This document shows, in pieces, positions 54,780 through 63,128 of a DNA stretch of 64,000 nucleotides. Position numbers and translations under genes: made by a program. The notes below the pieces were generated by a model. It ran no database searches. It was not told the origin of the DNA and saw only the letters and a program-made list of their open reading frames with translations. Numbering within the stretch: position 1 is the first letter of the stretch; each line of letters begins with the position of its first letter. The stretch spans positions 62,001-126,000 of the forward strand of contig NZ_CDME01000008.1 in NCBI RefSeq assembly GCF_000826545.1, given 5' to 3'. This DNA is from Kibdelosporangium sp. MJ126-NF4 (GTDB lineage Bacteria; Actinomycetota; Actinomycetes; Mycobacteriales; Pseudonocardiaceae).

Positions 54780-54806
54780 CGCGAGCTCGGGTCTCCCGAG
54801 CTCGCG
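54780..54806. terminator. Perfect 12-bp hairpin after the sugar-transport operon
   Basis: CGCGAGCTCGGG (54780-54791) and its exact complement (54795-54806) with a 3-nt loop TCT, followed by TTGCCCTTTTCCG. A likely intrinsic terminator of the upstream operon, 82 nt before the Cys-rich protein gene. Confidence 0.7.
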
Positions 54807-54887
54807 ATGCGTCTTGCCCTTTTCCGTTTGAGGAAACGAACACAATCCCGCGCGTTCTGGGGAGCCTCGAAGGGAGCGAGACCAAAA

Positions 54888-55319
54888 ATGGCATCACCAC
54901 CTGCGGAAGTCATGGCCCCGGCGACATCCGAGGCGTCATGGTTCTGTTGTGGACCCGCGTTCGGCCCGTGCTCGTCGGCCGGTGGCGGCGCGTGTGGCAC
55001 CTGCAAGTCGGCCAGCCTGCACTGCGCGTGGCCGAACACTTCGGACGCTTGTTTCGACATCACCCGTCCCGACAAATGTGGCAACGATTTGTTGCGTCGC
55101 ACCTGCGGCCACCAGTTCTTCGTCAAACACCTGTGTGGCACAAGTGAAATCGCGGTGACGATTCGGGACTGCGGACCGCAGACCGACCTGTGGTGCGGCG
55201 AGAAGCGGTGCTGCGGCGGCACCTGCGCGACCAACCGGCTGATCGACTTCACCCCGGCCGCGTTCACCCGGCTCGGCAGCCTGTCCGCCGGGCTCATCCC
55301 CGTGACGATCCGCAGCTGA
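54888..55319 (+). CDS. Cysteine-rich protein with a double-psi beta-barrel (RlpA-like) C-terminus
   Basis: 143 residues from ATG 54888 (AGGGAG at 54871-54876). Fifteen Cys, among them FCCG, GACGTCKS, KRCCGGTC, suggest a heavily disulfide-bonded or metal-binding protein. The end, EIAVTIRDCGPQ...RLIDFTPAAFTRLGSLSAGLIPVTI, fits a DPBB/RlpA-type barrel (V.DCGP / lDl...AF..LG.l..G..PV). No Sec or Tat signal is visible even from upstream start codons, which is odd for such a protein. Followed by a Tat-exported protein and a MauE-like protein. Confidence 0.72.
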   Translation: MASPPAEVMAPATSEASWFCCGPAFGPCSSAGGGACGTCKSASLHCAWPNTSDACFDITRPDKCGNDLLRRTCGHQFFVKHLCGTSEIAVTIRDCGPQTDLWCGEKRCCGGTCATNRLIDFTPAAFTRLGSLSAGLIPVTIRS

Positions 55320-55333
55320 GAGAGGTGTCCACG

Positions 55334-55942
55334 ATGGAATCACTGGGCCGCAGGAAGTTCCTGACCAGTGCCGTGCTCGGCAGCGCGACCGCGATCGTCG
55401 GGGCGAGCGCGCTCGGGTCGCTCGCGCCGGAAACAGCGTTCGCCCAGGAAGACCAGTGGATGCTGGAGCCGGACGCCGTCGACCCGGACTTCGCCGAGGG
55501 CCGGATCACCGGGATCAACGGCACCATGCTGATGGTCACCGGGTCGGACCGGGTCTTCCACCGGATCCAGGTGACCGCCGCCACCAGCATCTGGAAGTTA
55601 CGCAACACCACGTTCGACGAGGCCGAAGTGGGCGACGGGCTGTACGTCCGAGGCGCGCGGATGCCGGACGGCGTGCTGGCAGCCGACTCGATCTGGCTCA
55701 ACATCGTCAACCTGCAGACGCACATCGTCGCGATCAACCGTGACGTGCTGCACCTGGAACACCACGGCCACCGGATCGTCGGCCACGTCGTGGCCGGTAC
55801 GTCGGCCGCGGTCTACAACGGCACCCCGGCGATCAGCGACCTGTCGTTGCTGCAGGTCGGCAAGCACGCGCAGGTCATCGGCGCGTGGCGGCCGGACACC
55901 AACGAGGTCGACATCGCGACCGTCTACGCCGCGGCGGCGTGA
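55334..55942 (+). CDS. Tat-exported DUF5666-like beta-strand protein
   Basis: 202 residues from ATG 55334, with GAGAGAGGTG upstream. MESLGRRKFLTSAVLGSATAIVGASALGSLAPETAFAQ is a twin-Arg signal with AFA cleavage site. The mature part consists of OB-like strands (GRITGINGTMLMVTG, VGDGLYVRGARMPDGVLAADSIWLNIVNLQTHIV, VGKHAQVIGAW), resembling DUF5666-type domains. It lies 14 nt after the Cys-rich gene and overlaps the MauE-like gene (TGATG), so the three form one operon. Confidence 0.8.
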   Translation: MESLGRRKFLTSAVLGSATAIVGASALGSLAPETAFAQEDQWMLEPDAVDPDFAEGRITGINGTMLMVTGSDRVFHRIQVTAATSIWKLRNTTFDEAEVGDGLYVRGARMPDGVLAADSIWLNIVNLQTHIVAINRDVLHLEHHGHRIVGHVVAGTSAAVYNGTPAISDLSLLQVGKHAQVIGAWRPDTNEVDIATVYAAAA

Positions 55943-56643
55943 TGGACGTCGTCGTCGCGGTCGTTCTGGTCTGGGCCGCCGTGTTCAAACTGCGCGGCGG
56001 TTCCCAGCGGTCAGCACTGGCCAAGATCGTGGGAAAGCACCGTGTGGCAACGGTGTTCCGGATCGTCGGCGGTGTGGAGATCGTCCTCGCCGCCGGGCTT
56101 CTGCTCGCGGGACCGGTGGGGAAGTGGGCGGTGTTCGCCTGGTTCCTCGGCCTGCTCGGGTATCTGTCGTGGGCACGAGTCGCCGAGCCGGAATCGTCGT
56201 GTGGCTGCCTGTCCGACAAGTTCGCGCCGGTCGGCGTGCGCGCGTTGGCCAGGGCGGCGCTGCTCGCGGTCATGGCTGTCACGGGTGAACTCGTTGCCTG
56301 GTACGCGGCTTTCCCAGCCGCGGTTCTGGTCGTGCTGTTGTCGGCCGAGTTGGACGGATACTGGCTGGTTCCGCTGCGTCGGCTGAAGGTCGGCTGGCGG
56401 CATCCGTTGGGCAACGCCGTGTTCCACATCCCGGTAGCCTCGACGGTGCAGCAGCTGCACAGGAGCCAGGCGTACCAGTCGGCGTATCCGTTACTGCGTT
56501 CGGATGTCCTGGACACGTGGGACGAGGGCGAGTGGCGGATTCTCACGTATTCGGCCGAACGGGACGGCGAACGGGGCACGGCGGTGTTCGCGGTTCCCCG
56601 TGACCGCTACGAACCAGCGGCAGTCCGGTTCGCCCTCGCCTAG
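55942..56643 (+). CDS. MauE/DoxX-like redox-associated membrane protein
   Basis: 233 residues from ATG 55942 (GTG 55939 also possible). Four or five membrane helices in the first ~150 residues. FKLRGGSQRSALAKIVGKHR, VGGVEIVLAAGLLL and the Cys pair in ESSCGCLSDK match the MauE family, membrane proteins linked to disulfide formation in Cys-rich partner proteins such as methylamine dehydrogenase light chain. The soluble C-terminus (~150-233) is extra. Co-transcription with a 15-Cys protein makes an oxidative-folding role plausible. Confidence 0.82.
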   Translation: MDVVVAVVLVWAAVFKLRGGSQRSALAKIVGKHRVATVFRIVGGVEIVLAAGLLLAGPVGKWAVFAWFLGLLGYLSWARVAEPESSCGCLSDKFAPVGVRALARAALLAVMAVTGELVAWYAAFPAAVLVVLLSAELDGYWLVPLRRLKVGWRHPLGNAVFHIPVASTVQQLHRSQAYQSAYPLLRSDVLDTWDEGEWRILTYSAERDGERGTAVFAVPRDRYEPAAVRFALA

Positions 56644-56648
56644 AAAAA

Positions 56649-56696
56649 CCTCGTGAGTGTTTTGGCCGGTTCTAACCGGCCAAAACACTCACGAGG
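56649..56696. terminator. Palindromic repeat, family 1 copy 2
   Basis: 48 bp, arms CCTCGTGAGTGTTTTGGCC... and exact complement with centre CT/TA, 5 nt after the MauE-like gene and 10 nt before the end of the convergent DUF1996 gene. One base per arm (C/T in GTTTCGG versus GTTTTGG) distinguishes it from copy 1, changed on both arms so pairing is kept. Confidence 0.8.
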
Positions 56697-56705
56697 GGGG
56701 TGAGG

Positions 56706-58169
56706 TCACTCGGTGCAGCGTTTGCCCGAGTTGATGCACTTGACCAGGCGGAACATGATGCACTCCGACATCACGTTGGCGAAGTCGTTGTGGTCGGAGG
56801 CGGGGTTGTTCTTCTCCTGGGCGAAGGAGTCCAGCGTGAACTGGCGCTTGAGCTGGACGTCCCTGGGGATGTTGTAGGTCAGGCTGATCCGCAGCTCGGG
56901 AACGGGCACGAACCCGCGCTTGCAGGTGCCGTTGGCCTCCCGGTGCACGATGTGGTCCCGGTGGTTGGCCGAGTCGACGTTCTTGCCGTCCCAGCAGCTC
57001 GGGAAGTCGTGGATACGCATGATCTGCGAGTTCTGCGGGCAGATCGGGTACTTGTCGAGCAGCACCTTGTTCTCGAAGCCGGTGCAGGTCCAGACCTTGC
57101 GGGCGTTCTTCTGGCCGTTGGTCGAGACCTTGGCGTCACCGGTGAGGATGCGCATGAACCTCGGCATGGCCTTGATCTTGGTGTTCGGGTTGCCCCGGAA
57201 GGTCAGCTCGGCCTTGACCGGGCGCTGGATCGTGCCCTTGTTGATGCCGATCTCGAGGTTCTGGTCGCCCGGCTTGTGCTGGTGCGACCGGTCGGTGCCC
57301 TCGGTGTTGACATCGTTGTTCTGGTCGCCGTTGTCGGTCACGCCGCCGTTGTTCGGCTGCTTGATGCCGCACTGGGCGAGCTGGCTGAGGTCCTTGGCCT
57401 TGCCCTGCTGCTGCAGTGTCTGGCTGAGCTTGGTCAGGGTCTGCTTGCGTTGCTCGGTCAGCGGGCTGACGACTTCCTGGTCGGCGTTCTTCGTGCCTTC
57501 CAGCTTCTTGTCGGCTTCCTCGCGCTGCGTGTCGAGCGCCTTCAGCTCCTGCTCGATCGCGGGGGACACCTCGTCGGGGAGGTCCTCCGGCAGTTCGCTG
57601 GCGACGTCCTTGCAGTCGACGCGCGGCTCGTTCTTCTCGACGGCGGCGTCCTGCTGTTCCTGCTCGTAGCGCTGCCAGTTGCCGTCGGAGGCACGGGTGC
57701 CGTTCTCCGTGGCCTGCCGGTCCTTGGTGTTGATCCGGACCACGGGCCAGAAGTAGGCGGACTTGTCACCGTTCTTGCAGGTGGTTCCGCTCTTGGCCAG
57801 GCTCTTGTTGTTGGAGTTGGCGTTCGCGCTCAGGTTTCCGACGTAGTCGTGCAGGTGTTCGGCACCCATTTTGATGCCCGGCTGCGCGATGAAGTTGTCG
57901 GCGTTGAAGTGGCCGTTCTCGTTGCGTCCACAGTTGACGGTGAACGTGCCCTTGGAGGCGTCGCGCTTGTTGCCCACCTGCTGGACGTTCGGTTTGACGG
58001 TCGTGATGTCGACGTACTGCGACTTGTTGGCCCCTGCGGCGCTGGCGTCGGGGTCGTTGCCGGTAGTCGTAAGCACGACTAGGCCGCCGACTGCGATCGC
58101 GAGACCTAATGCTCCGGTGGCGATTTTCGTTCGGCGGGAGATGCGGTGCCGCCCAGTGCTGCGGGCCAT
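56706..58169 (-). CDS. DUF1996 secreted protein split by a ~160-residue coiled-coil-like insertion
   Basis: 487 residues. Basic N-terminus and one hydrophobic segment (16-35) act as signal or anchor. DUF1996 begins at ~75 (FTVNCGRNENGHFNADNFIAQPG...GAEHLHDYVGN, YFWPVVR) and resumes at ~309 (NKGTIQRPVKAELTFRGNPNTKIKAMPRFMRILTGDAK, RIHDFPSCWDGKNVDSANHRDHI) to ~470. Between them residues ~148-308 are Gln/Glu/Lys-rich and helical (EQELKALDTQREEADKKLEG, LTEQRKQTLTKLSQTLQQQG), then Asn/Gly-rich. Function of DUF1996 is unknown; some relatives are in secreted polysaccharide-active proteins. Confidence 0.87.
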   Translation of the reverse strand: MARSTGRHRISRRTKIATGALGLAIAVGGLVVLTTTGNDPDASAAGANKSQYVDITTVKPNVQQVGNKRDASKGTFTVNCGRNENGHFNADNFIAQPGIKMGAEHLHDYVGNLSANANSNNKSLAKSGTTCKNGDKSAYFWPVVRINTKDRQATENGTRASDGNWQRYEQEQQDAAVEKNEPRVDCKDVASELPEDLPDEVSPAIEQELKALDTQREEADKKLEGTKNADQEVVSPLTEQRKQTLTKLSQTLQQQGKAKDLSQLAQCGIKQPNNGGVTDNGDQNNDVNTEGTDRSHQHKPGDQNLEIGINKGTIQRPVKAELTFRGNPNTKIKAMPRFMRILTGDAKVSTNGQKNARKVWTCTGFENKVLLDKYPICPQNSQIMRIHDFPSCWDGKNVDSANHRDHIVHREANGTCKRGFVPVPELRISLTYNIPRDVQLKRQFTLDSFAQEKNNPASDHNDFANVMSECIMFRLVKCINSGKRCTE

Positions 58170-58394
58170 CGACTACTCACCTCGTTGTTTCTTGTGGAGA
58201 AAGACTTGTCCGCCCGGTTTTTGGCCAGGTTGGATCCACGAAGCAGCTCGGGGGACTGCTCCGAAATGGTCTGGGTGTTTCGGTGCCGGGCGAAAGCTCG
58301 GGTCGGGGATTTCCTCGTTCACAGGGGCATACGGGCGCGTTGGCCTGACTCGTTCAACCGTGGCCCGTTCGTTATCTGTTCGTTATCAAGTGGC

Positions 58395-59285
58395 TCAGGC
58401 TCGGCTGCGCTGCGTCCAGATGACACAGGTCAGGACCGCCGCTGCGGCCGCCGCCGTCAGCCAGCCCACCGGTTCGTGCAGCAGAAACGCCGACCAGGTC
58501 AGGTTCAACACCGGCTGGGCGAGCTGAACCTGGCCGACCTTCGCGACCCCGCCGCGAGCCAGTCCCGCGTACCAGGCGAAGAACCCGAGGAACATGGAAA
58601 TCACTGTCACGTAGGCGAAACCGAACCACACGGTGCCGTCCGCCCTGGTGAAATCCATGGTGAACAGCGCGACCGGCACCGTCACCGGCATCGACACGAC
58701 CAGGGCCCAGCACACCGTCCGAGCGCCGCCCAGTTCACGGGCCAGCGCGCCGCCCTCCGCGTAACCCAGGCCACACAGCACGATCGCGATCAGGAGGAAC
58801 AGGTCGGCCAGCTCGAGACCGCCGGACATGGCACCGGTCGTGCCGACGAATCCCAGTACGGCCACGAATCCCGCGCCGCTGGCCAGCCAGAATCCTCGCC
58901 GTGGCCGCTCGCCCGCACGAGCGACGGCCCACACTGCGGTGGCCATCGGCAGCCCCGCGATCACCACGGCGCCGTGCGCGGCCGTCTGCGTGGTCAGTGC
59001 CAGCGAGGTGAACAGTGGGAAGCCCACCACGATGCCGAGTGCGACGATCACCAGCCGCATGACCTGGCGGCGGCTCGGCCGTGGCGCGCGCACGAAAGCG
59101 AGGTAGGCGATCGCGAGCAGCCCGGCGGCCGCGGCACGGCCGAACGCGACGAACCACGGGTCGAGTCCGGCGACGGCGAGCCGCGTGGCCGGAAGCGAGA
59201 AACTGAACCCGAGGACGCCGAGCGCGCCCAGTGCCAGTCCGGGTGTTACCCGAGTCGGAGCGATAACGTTACTCTCTACCCTCAT
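58395..59285 (-). CDS. EamA/DMT-family transporter
   Basis: 296 residues with ten membrane helices in two EamA repeats (LALGALGVLGFSFSLPATRLAVAGLDPWFVAFGRAA... and ...VSMFLGFFAWYAGLARGGVAKVGQVQLAQPVLNLTWSAFLLHEPVGW). Likely a metabolite exporter. Its ATG (59283-59285 on the plus strand) overlaps the ATG of the divergent MocR regulator in CATG, so the promoter of each gene must lie inside the other or both are leaderless. The regulator probably controls this exporter. Confidence 0.88.
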   Translation of the reverse strand: MRVESNVIAPTRVTPGLALGALGVLGFSFSLPATRLAVAGLDPWFVAFGRAAAAGLLAIAYLAFVRAPRPSRRQVMRLVIVALGIVVGFPLFTSLALTTQTAAHGAVVIAGLPMATAVWAVARAGERPRRGFWLASGAGFVAVLGFVGTTGAMSGGLELADLFLLIAIVLCGLGYAEGGALARELGGARTVCWALVVSMPVTVPVALFTMDFTRADGTVWFGFAYVTVISMFLGFFAWYAGLARGGVAKVGQVQLAQPVLNLTWSAFLLHEPVGWLTAAAAAAVLTCVIWTQRSRA

Positions 59286-59316
59286 GAATGAGGATAACGC
59301 AGCCGTGCGCGTTATC
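59262..59316. promoter_or_regulatory. Repeated GATAACG sites in the EamA/MocR start region
   Basis: GATAACG occurs at 59262-59268 and 59293-59299, 31 bp apart, and inverted (CGTTATC) at 59310-59316. MocR-type regulators bind direct repeats near their own promoter. The same heptamer appears twice more, as CGTTATC at 58370-58376 and 58381-58387, just after the EamA gene. Confidence 0.45.
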
Positions 59317-60708
59317 GACGATCTCCGGTCGTTCGTCCGCGCAGCTCAACCAGGTGACCGCCTGCCCTCGGTGCGGGCGCTGATGGCCCGGCACAAGGCG
59401 TCGCCGGTCACCGTCCAGCAGGCGATCCAGCGCGTGGCGGGCGAGGGACTGTTGGAGGTCCGGCCAGGCCGGGGCAGTTTCGTCGCCGCCCGGCCCGCAC
59501 CGGCGCGTGTCCCCGACCTCTCGTGGCAGTCGGTGGCACTCGGCCCGGCCAGACCGGGCGAGGACCTGGTGGCCAGCCTGATCGCGGTGCCGCGCCCGGA
59601 GGTCATCCAGCTGACCAGCGGCTACCTGGACCCAGGACTGCAGCCGGTGGAGGCGCTCGGCGCCGCGCTGAGCCGTGCCGCGCGTCGGCCCGCCGCGTGG
59701 GGACGTATGCCGCTGGAGGGGCGTGAGGAGTTGCGCGCGTGGTTCGCGCGGGAGGCGGGCGGCGAACTGCGCGCGGGCGACATGACGGTCTGCGCGGGCG
59801 CCCAGCCCGCGTTGTCAGCGGTGTTCCGAGGGCTGACCGAGCCGGGCGACACCGTGCTCCTGGAGGCGCCCACGTACCTCGGCGCGATCGCCGTCGCACG
59901 AGACGCCGGGTTGCGAGTTGTTCCTGTGCCGTCGGACGCCGATGGCGTACGGCCCGACCTGCTGGCCACAGCGTTCGAACGCACCGGAGCGCGGCTGTTC
60001 TACTGCCAACCGCTGCACGCGAACCCGCACGGTGCCGTGCTGTCCGCGGCGCGACGGCCGGAGGTGTTCGCCATCGTGCGCGCGGCGGGCGCGTTCCTCA
60101 TCGAGGACGACTGGGCGCGCGGGTTCACCATCGACGGCGCCACGCCGCCGACGCTGGCGTCCGAGGACGTCGACGGGCACGTCGTCTATGTCAGGTCGTT
60201 GACCAAAGTGGCCGCTCCAGGTCTGCGCGTGGCCGCGATCGGTGCCCGCGGCCAGGCCGGGACCCGGTTGCGCACAGCGCGTTCACTTGACGACTTCTAC
60301 GTTTCCGGGCCACTGCAGGAAGCCGCGATCGACCTCGTCACATCGCCCGTGTGGCGCAGGCATCTGCGCGCGCTACAGGGCGCGTTGCGGTCACGCCGCG
60401 ATACTTTGCTGAGCGCGCTGCGCGCACAGTTGCCGGAGTTCCGCGTGAGCACGCCGAGCGGCGGACTGCACGCCTGGGCACAGTTGCCGGACGATCTCGA
60501 CGATGTCGTGCTCGCCAACGCGGCCGAGGCGCACGACGTCGTCATCGCTCCGGGCCGGTCCTGGTTCGCGGCCGAACCGCCTGGCTCGTACGTCCGCCTG
60601 ACGTACGGCGGCGCGCCGGAACACGCGCTGGCCGAAGGAGTTCAGCGGCTCGCGGAGGTCACAGGAGCCATCCGGCGAGCAACGCGGGGGACATGGCCAA
60701 CAGAGTGA
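59284..60708 (+). CDS. MocR/PdxR-like regulator (GntR HTH plus aminotransferase domain)
   Basis: 474 residues from ATG 59284. GntR winged helix at about 8-75 (RVIDDLRSFVRAAQPGDRLPSVRALMARHKASPVTVQQAIQRVAGEGLLEVRPGRGSFVA). The PLP-dependent fold-type I domain (about 110-470) contains GAQPALSAVFRGL, LLEAPTYLGAIAVA, FYCQPLHANPHG, EDDWARGF and the PLP-Lys in YVRSLTKVAAPGLRVA. Such regulators sense vitamin B6 or amino compounds; linked to an EamA exporter here. The 3' end overlaps the convergent membrane-protein gene by 50 nt. Confidence 0.92.
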   Translation: MNEDNAAVRVIDDLRSFVRAAQPGDRLPSVRALMARHKASPVTVQQAIQRVAGEGLLEVRPGRGSFVAARPAPARVPDLSWQSVALGPARPGEDLVASLIAVPRPEVIQLTSGYLDPGLQPVEALGAALSRAARRPAAWGRMPLEGREELRAWFAREAGGELRAGDMTVCAGAQPALSAVFRGLTEPGDTVLLEAPTYLGAIAVARDAGLRVVPVPSDADGVRPDLLATAFERTGARLFYCQPLHANPHGAVLSAARRPEVFAIVRAAGAFLIEDDWARGFTIDGATPPTLASEDVDGHVVYVRSLTKVAAPGLRVAAIGARGQAGTRLRTARSLDDFYVSGPLQEAAIDLVTSPVWRRHLRALQGALRSRRDTLLSALRAQLPEFRVSTPSGGLHAWAQLPDDLDDVVLANAAEAHDVVIAPGRSWFAAEPPGSYVRLTYGGAPEHALAEGVQRLAEVTGAIRRATRGTWPTE

Positions 60709-61168
60709 ACCGCAAGCATCGCCCGGCGAACCCGGCGATGATGAACGTGCTCATCCGCATTTTCGCCAGCCCGGCCAGCACTGTCGTCGCCATGAACGGC
60801 GGCAGGCCGACCACCGCGCTCACGCCGTACGTCCCGGTCATCCAATGTGGATGCTTGTGACACTTCTCGGTGATCCGGTGCAGCCAGCCGCGAATCCGTT
60901 TTGTCTTCAGTTGCCACCGGATTCGCCGGTCGGTGAGCGGTTTCTCCTTGCGGTGCATGAACGACGGCAGCCGCAGCGACCCACGCGCGGCCAGGTAGTA
61001 CAACAACTTGCCGAGCACCTGGGCGGTCGCGACCACCGCACCGAGCGCGAGGCACGGGATCTGCGGTTCACGCGCGATCAGTGCGAGGACGAAAACCTCG
61101 ATGCTGATCAGGGGAATCAGCGCAGAGCTGAACGCGACACCGGCCGCGATCAACAGGCTTGCGAACAA
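60659..61168 (-). CDS. Small VTT/SNARE-associated-like membrane protein
   Basis: 169 residues from a TTG at 61168. Membrane helices at about 4-30, 38-60 and 130-165, with the intervening basic segment SFMHRKEKPLTDRRIRWQLKTKRIRGWLHRITEKC, and YGVSAVVGLPPFMATTVLAGLAKMRMSTFIIAGFAGR resembling the VTT (DedA-like) core with a conserved Gly-Pro and Arg. Shorter than DedA (~200). Possibly a lipid scramblase-like protein; function unproven. Start codon uncertain. Confidence 0.68.
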   Translation of the reverse strand: MFASLLIAAGVAFSSALIPLISIEVFVLALIAREPQIPCLALGAVVATAQVLGKLLYYLAARGSLRLPSFMHRKEKPLTDRRIRWQLKTKRIRGWLHRITEKCHKHPHWMTGTYGVSAVVGLPPFMATTVLAGLAKMRMSTFIIAGFAGRCLRFTLLAMSPALLAGWLL

Positions 61169-61249
61169 ATCCCCGGTCCCTTGCGTGAGATCCCCATCGA
61201 GGCCAGGGTAGCCCAGCGGCGAGTGCGCGGACCTCGTCCTTCAGGACGA

Positions 61250-61807
61250 TCAGGTCAGCACCAGGTCAAGGTCTCCGGTCAGCCTCACCTCTCGAAGGGG
61301 GCGTCCACCAGCGTCAAGGGTGCGGACCATACCGTCTCGCTGCCACCCGGCCCGCTCGTAGAACGCGACGGACACGTCATCGTGCTCCGGCACCCACACG
61401 ACACCGCGTGACTTCCCCATCACGCGCAGCCCAGCGGCGGCCGCCGCCAGCAACCGTCCACCGTGCCCACGCCTGCCCCAACGCGGCTCCACCAGCAGCG
61501 TCGCCACCAGACCAACAGTGGCCGCGTCCTCGGGCAGGCTGCCGTCCGCGTCCGCGATCTCCGCCTCCGGGGCGGGCCCGGCGGCGCAGAACCCGACTGT
61601 CCACGTGCCCTCGACGGCGACGTGGACCGTGGCGTCGCCCTGCTTGACGGTCTCCCGCCAGACCTCGGCGATCTCGGCCTGGTCGAGCCCGGCGAGCACC
61701 TCGTCGGGCAGCAGCGAGGTGTACGCGGCACGCCAGGTCTCCACCTGGATGTGGGCGATCTGGTCGACGTCGTCCGGTTCAGCGGTGCGCACCGCGGCCT
61801 CAGCCAT
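61250..61807 (-). CDS. GNAT-family N-acetyltransferase
   Basis: 185 residues. AVRTAEPDDVDQIAHIQVETWRAAYTSLLPDEVL is a typical GNAT start; the acetyl-CoA loop is VATLLVEPRWGRRGHGGRLLAAAAAGL (RRGHGG) and the end is VAFYERAGWQRDGMVRTLDAGG. Transfers acetyl to an unknown amine. Its ATG lies 20 nt from the palindromic repeat at 61828 in the divergent region shared with the YcaQ-like gene. Confidence 0.88.
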   Translation of the reverse strand: MAEAAVRTAEPDDVDQIAHIQVETWRAAYTSLLPDEVLAGLDQAEIAEVWRETVKQGDATVHVAVEGTWTVGFCAAGPAPEAEIADADGSLPEDAATVGLVATLLVEPRWGRRGHGGRLLAAAAAGLRVMGKSRGVVWVPEHDDVSVAFYERAGWQRDGMVRTLDAGGRPLREVRLTGDLDLVLT

Positions 61808-61827
61808 ATCGAAAACCTACTGGTCAG

Positions 61828-61875
61828 CCTCGTGAGTCTTTTCTCCGGTTCTAACCGGCGAAAACACTCACGAGG
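61828..61875. repeat. Palindromic repeat, family 1 copy 3 (in a divergent promoter region)
   Basis: 48 bp, same outer sequence CCTCGTGAGT...ACTCACGAGG and centre GGTTCTAACC as copies 1 and 2, but the left arm has two changes that break pairing (GTC for GTG, TCTCC for TCGCC). It lies between start codons of divergent genes, so here it is unlikely to be a simple terminator. Confidence 0.8.
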
Positions 61876-61910
61876 GTTTTGTCGGGGGTGGGTGGCACTA
61901 TGCGGGCACT

Positions 61911-63122
61911 ATGTTGACGATGACCGAGGCCGCCGCCCGGCGCACCGCGCTGGCCGCTCAGGGGTTCACTGATCCACGCCCGACGACAGTGCCGTCCCGG
62001 CGACATCTGCTGCGCTTCCTCTCCCGTGTGCAGCTGATCCAGCTCGACTCGGTGAACGTCGCGGTCAGGGCGCACTACATGCCGCTGTTCAGCAGGCTGG
62101 GCGCGTACCCGATGGAGCTGCTCGACGACGCGGCCTGGTCCCACTCGGCCCGCAAGCCCCGGCTGCTGGTGGAGAAGTGGGCGCACGAGGCCAGCCTGAT
62201 CCCCGTCGAGGACTGGCCACTGCTGCACCTGGGCAAACGTCCGGGCTGGTGGCGGCACTACGAGCAGATCGCCAACCGCTCGCCCGGCCTGGTCCAGGAG
62301 ATCCTCTCGGCGGTGAAGGAACTCGGCCCGATCGGCGCGGGCACGCTGGAACGCGAGATTCTCGGCGACGGGGCCAAGCGCCAGAAGGGCACATGGTGGG
62401 ACCGTTCGGACGTCAAACACATCTGTGAGTACCTGTTCGGCCTCGGTGAGCTCACGACCGGCACGCGGCGAAGCTTCGAGCGCCTCTACGACCTGACCGA
62501 GCGAGTCGTGCCGCCGGAGGTCCTCAACCGCCAGGTCCCACCGGACGAGGCAGCCCGCGATCTGGTCGAACGCTCGGCACGAGCCCTCGGCGTCGCGACC
62601 GAGCCGGAACTGCGTGACTACTACCGTCTCGCCCCGGACGCCAACCGCAGGGTGGTCGCGTCCCTCATCGAGGACGGTGTGCTGGTACCGGTGCAGGTCG
62701 AAGGCTGGAGCCGCAAGGCGTATCGGCACATCGACGCGAAGACACCGCGCCAGGTCAGGGGAAGGGCGTTACTGTGCCCGTTCGACCCGCTGATCTGGGA
62801 ACGGGACAGGACGGAACGGATCTTCGGCTTCCGCTACCGCATCGAGATCTACGTCCCGGAACCGAAACGGGAGTACGGCTACTACGTCTTCCCGTTCCTG
62901 CTCGACGGCGAACTGGTCGCCCGTGTCGACCTGAAGGCCGACCGCGCGGCCGGGCTGCTGCGCGCACAGGGCGCGTTCGCCGAGTCCGGAGTGGACAAGG
63001 TACGAGTACTTCCCGAGCTGGCGGCGGAGCTACGCCTGATGGCCGAATGGCTCGGGCTGTCCGGTGTGGCCGTCGGCAAGCGTGGCGACCTTGCCGCGCC
63101 ACTGGCCAAACTGGTGCGATGA
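61911..63122 (+). CDS. YcaQ/AlkX-like DNA glycosylase (winged-helix DNA-binding family)
   Basis: 403 residues from ATG 61911. The catalytic QxD motif appears as LIQLDSVNV (Gln44-Asp46), followed by the family features RAHYMPLFSRLGAY, FEYWAHE-like VEKWAHEASLIP, WWDRSDVKHICEYLFGLGEL and CPFDPLIWERDRTERIFGFRYRIEIYVPEPKREYGYYVFPFLLDG. Homologues (E. coli YcaQ, Streptomyces AlkX/Orf1-type) excise alkylated or crosslinked bases such as those made by nitrogen mustards or azinomycin. A hairpin follows. Confidence 0.9.
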   Translation: MLTMTEAAARRTALAAQGFTDPRPTTVPSRRHLLRFLSRVQLIQLDSVNVAVRAHYMPLFSRLGAYPMELLDDAAWSHSARKPRLLVEKWAHEASLIPVEDWPLLHLGKRPGWWRHYEQIANRSPGLVQEILSAVKELGPIGAGTLEREILGDGAKRQKGTWWDRSDVKHICEYLFGLGELTTGTRRSFERLYDLTERVVPPEVLNRQVPPDEAARDLVERSARALGVATEPELRDYYRLAPDANRRVVASLIEDGVLVPVQVEGWSRKAYRHIDAKTPRQVRGRALLCPFDPLIWERDRTERIFGFRYRIEIYVPEPKREYGYYVFPFLLDGELVARVDLKADRAAGLLRAQGAFAESGVDKVRVLPELAAELRLMAEWLGLSGVAVGKRGDLAAPLAKLVR

Positions 63123-63128
63123 GAGGTT

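Noticed and set aside
54888..55319. Methylamine dehydrogenase light chain (MauA), because of the MauE-like neighbour and many Cys
   Set aside because: No tryptophan pair for the TTQ cofactor in the right context, no signal peptide, no heavy-chain gene, and the C-terminus fits a DPBB barrel.
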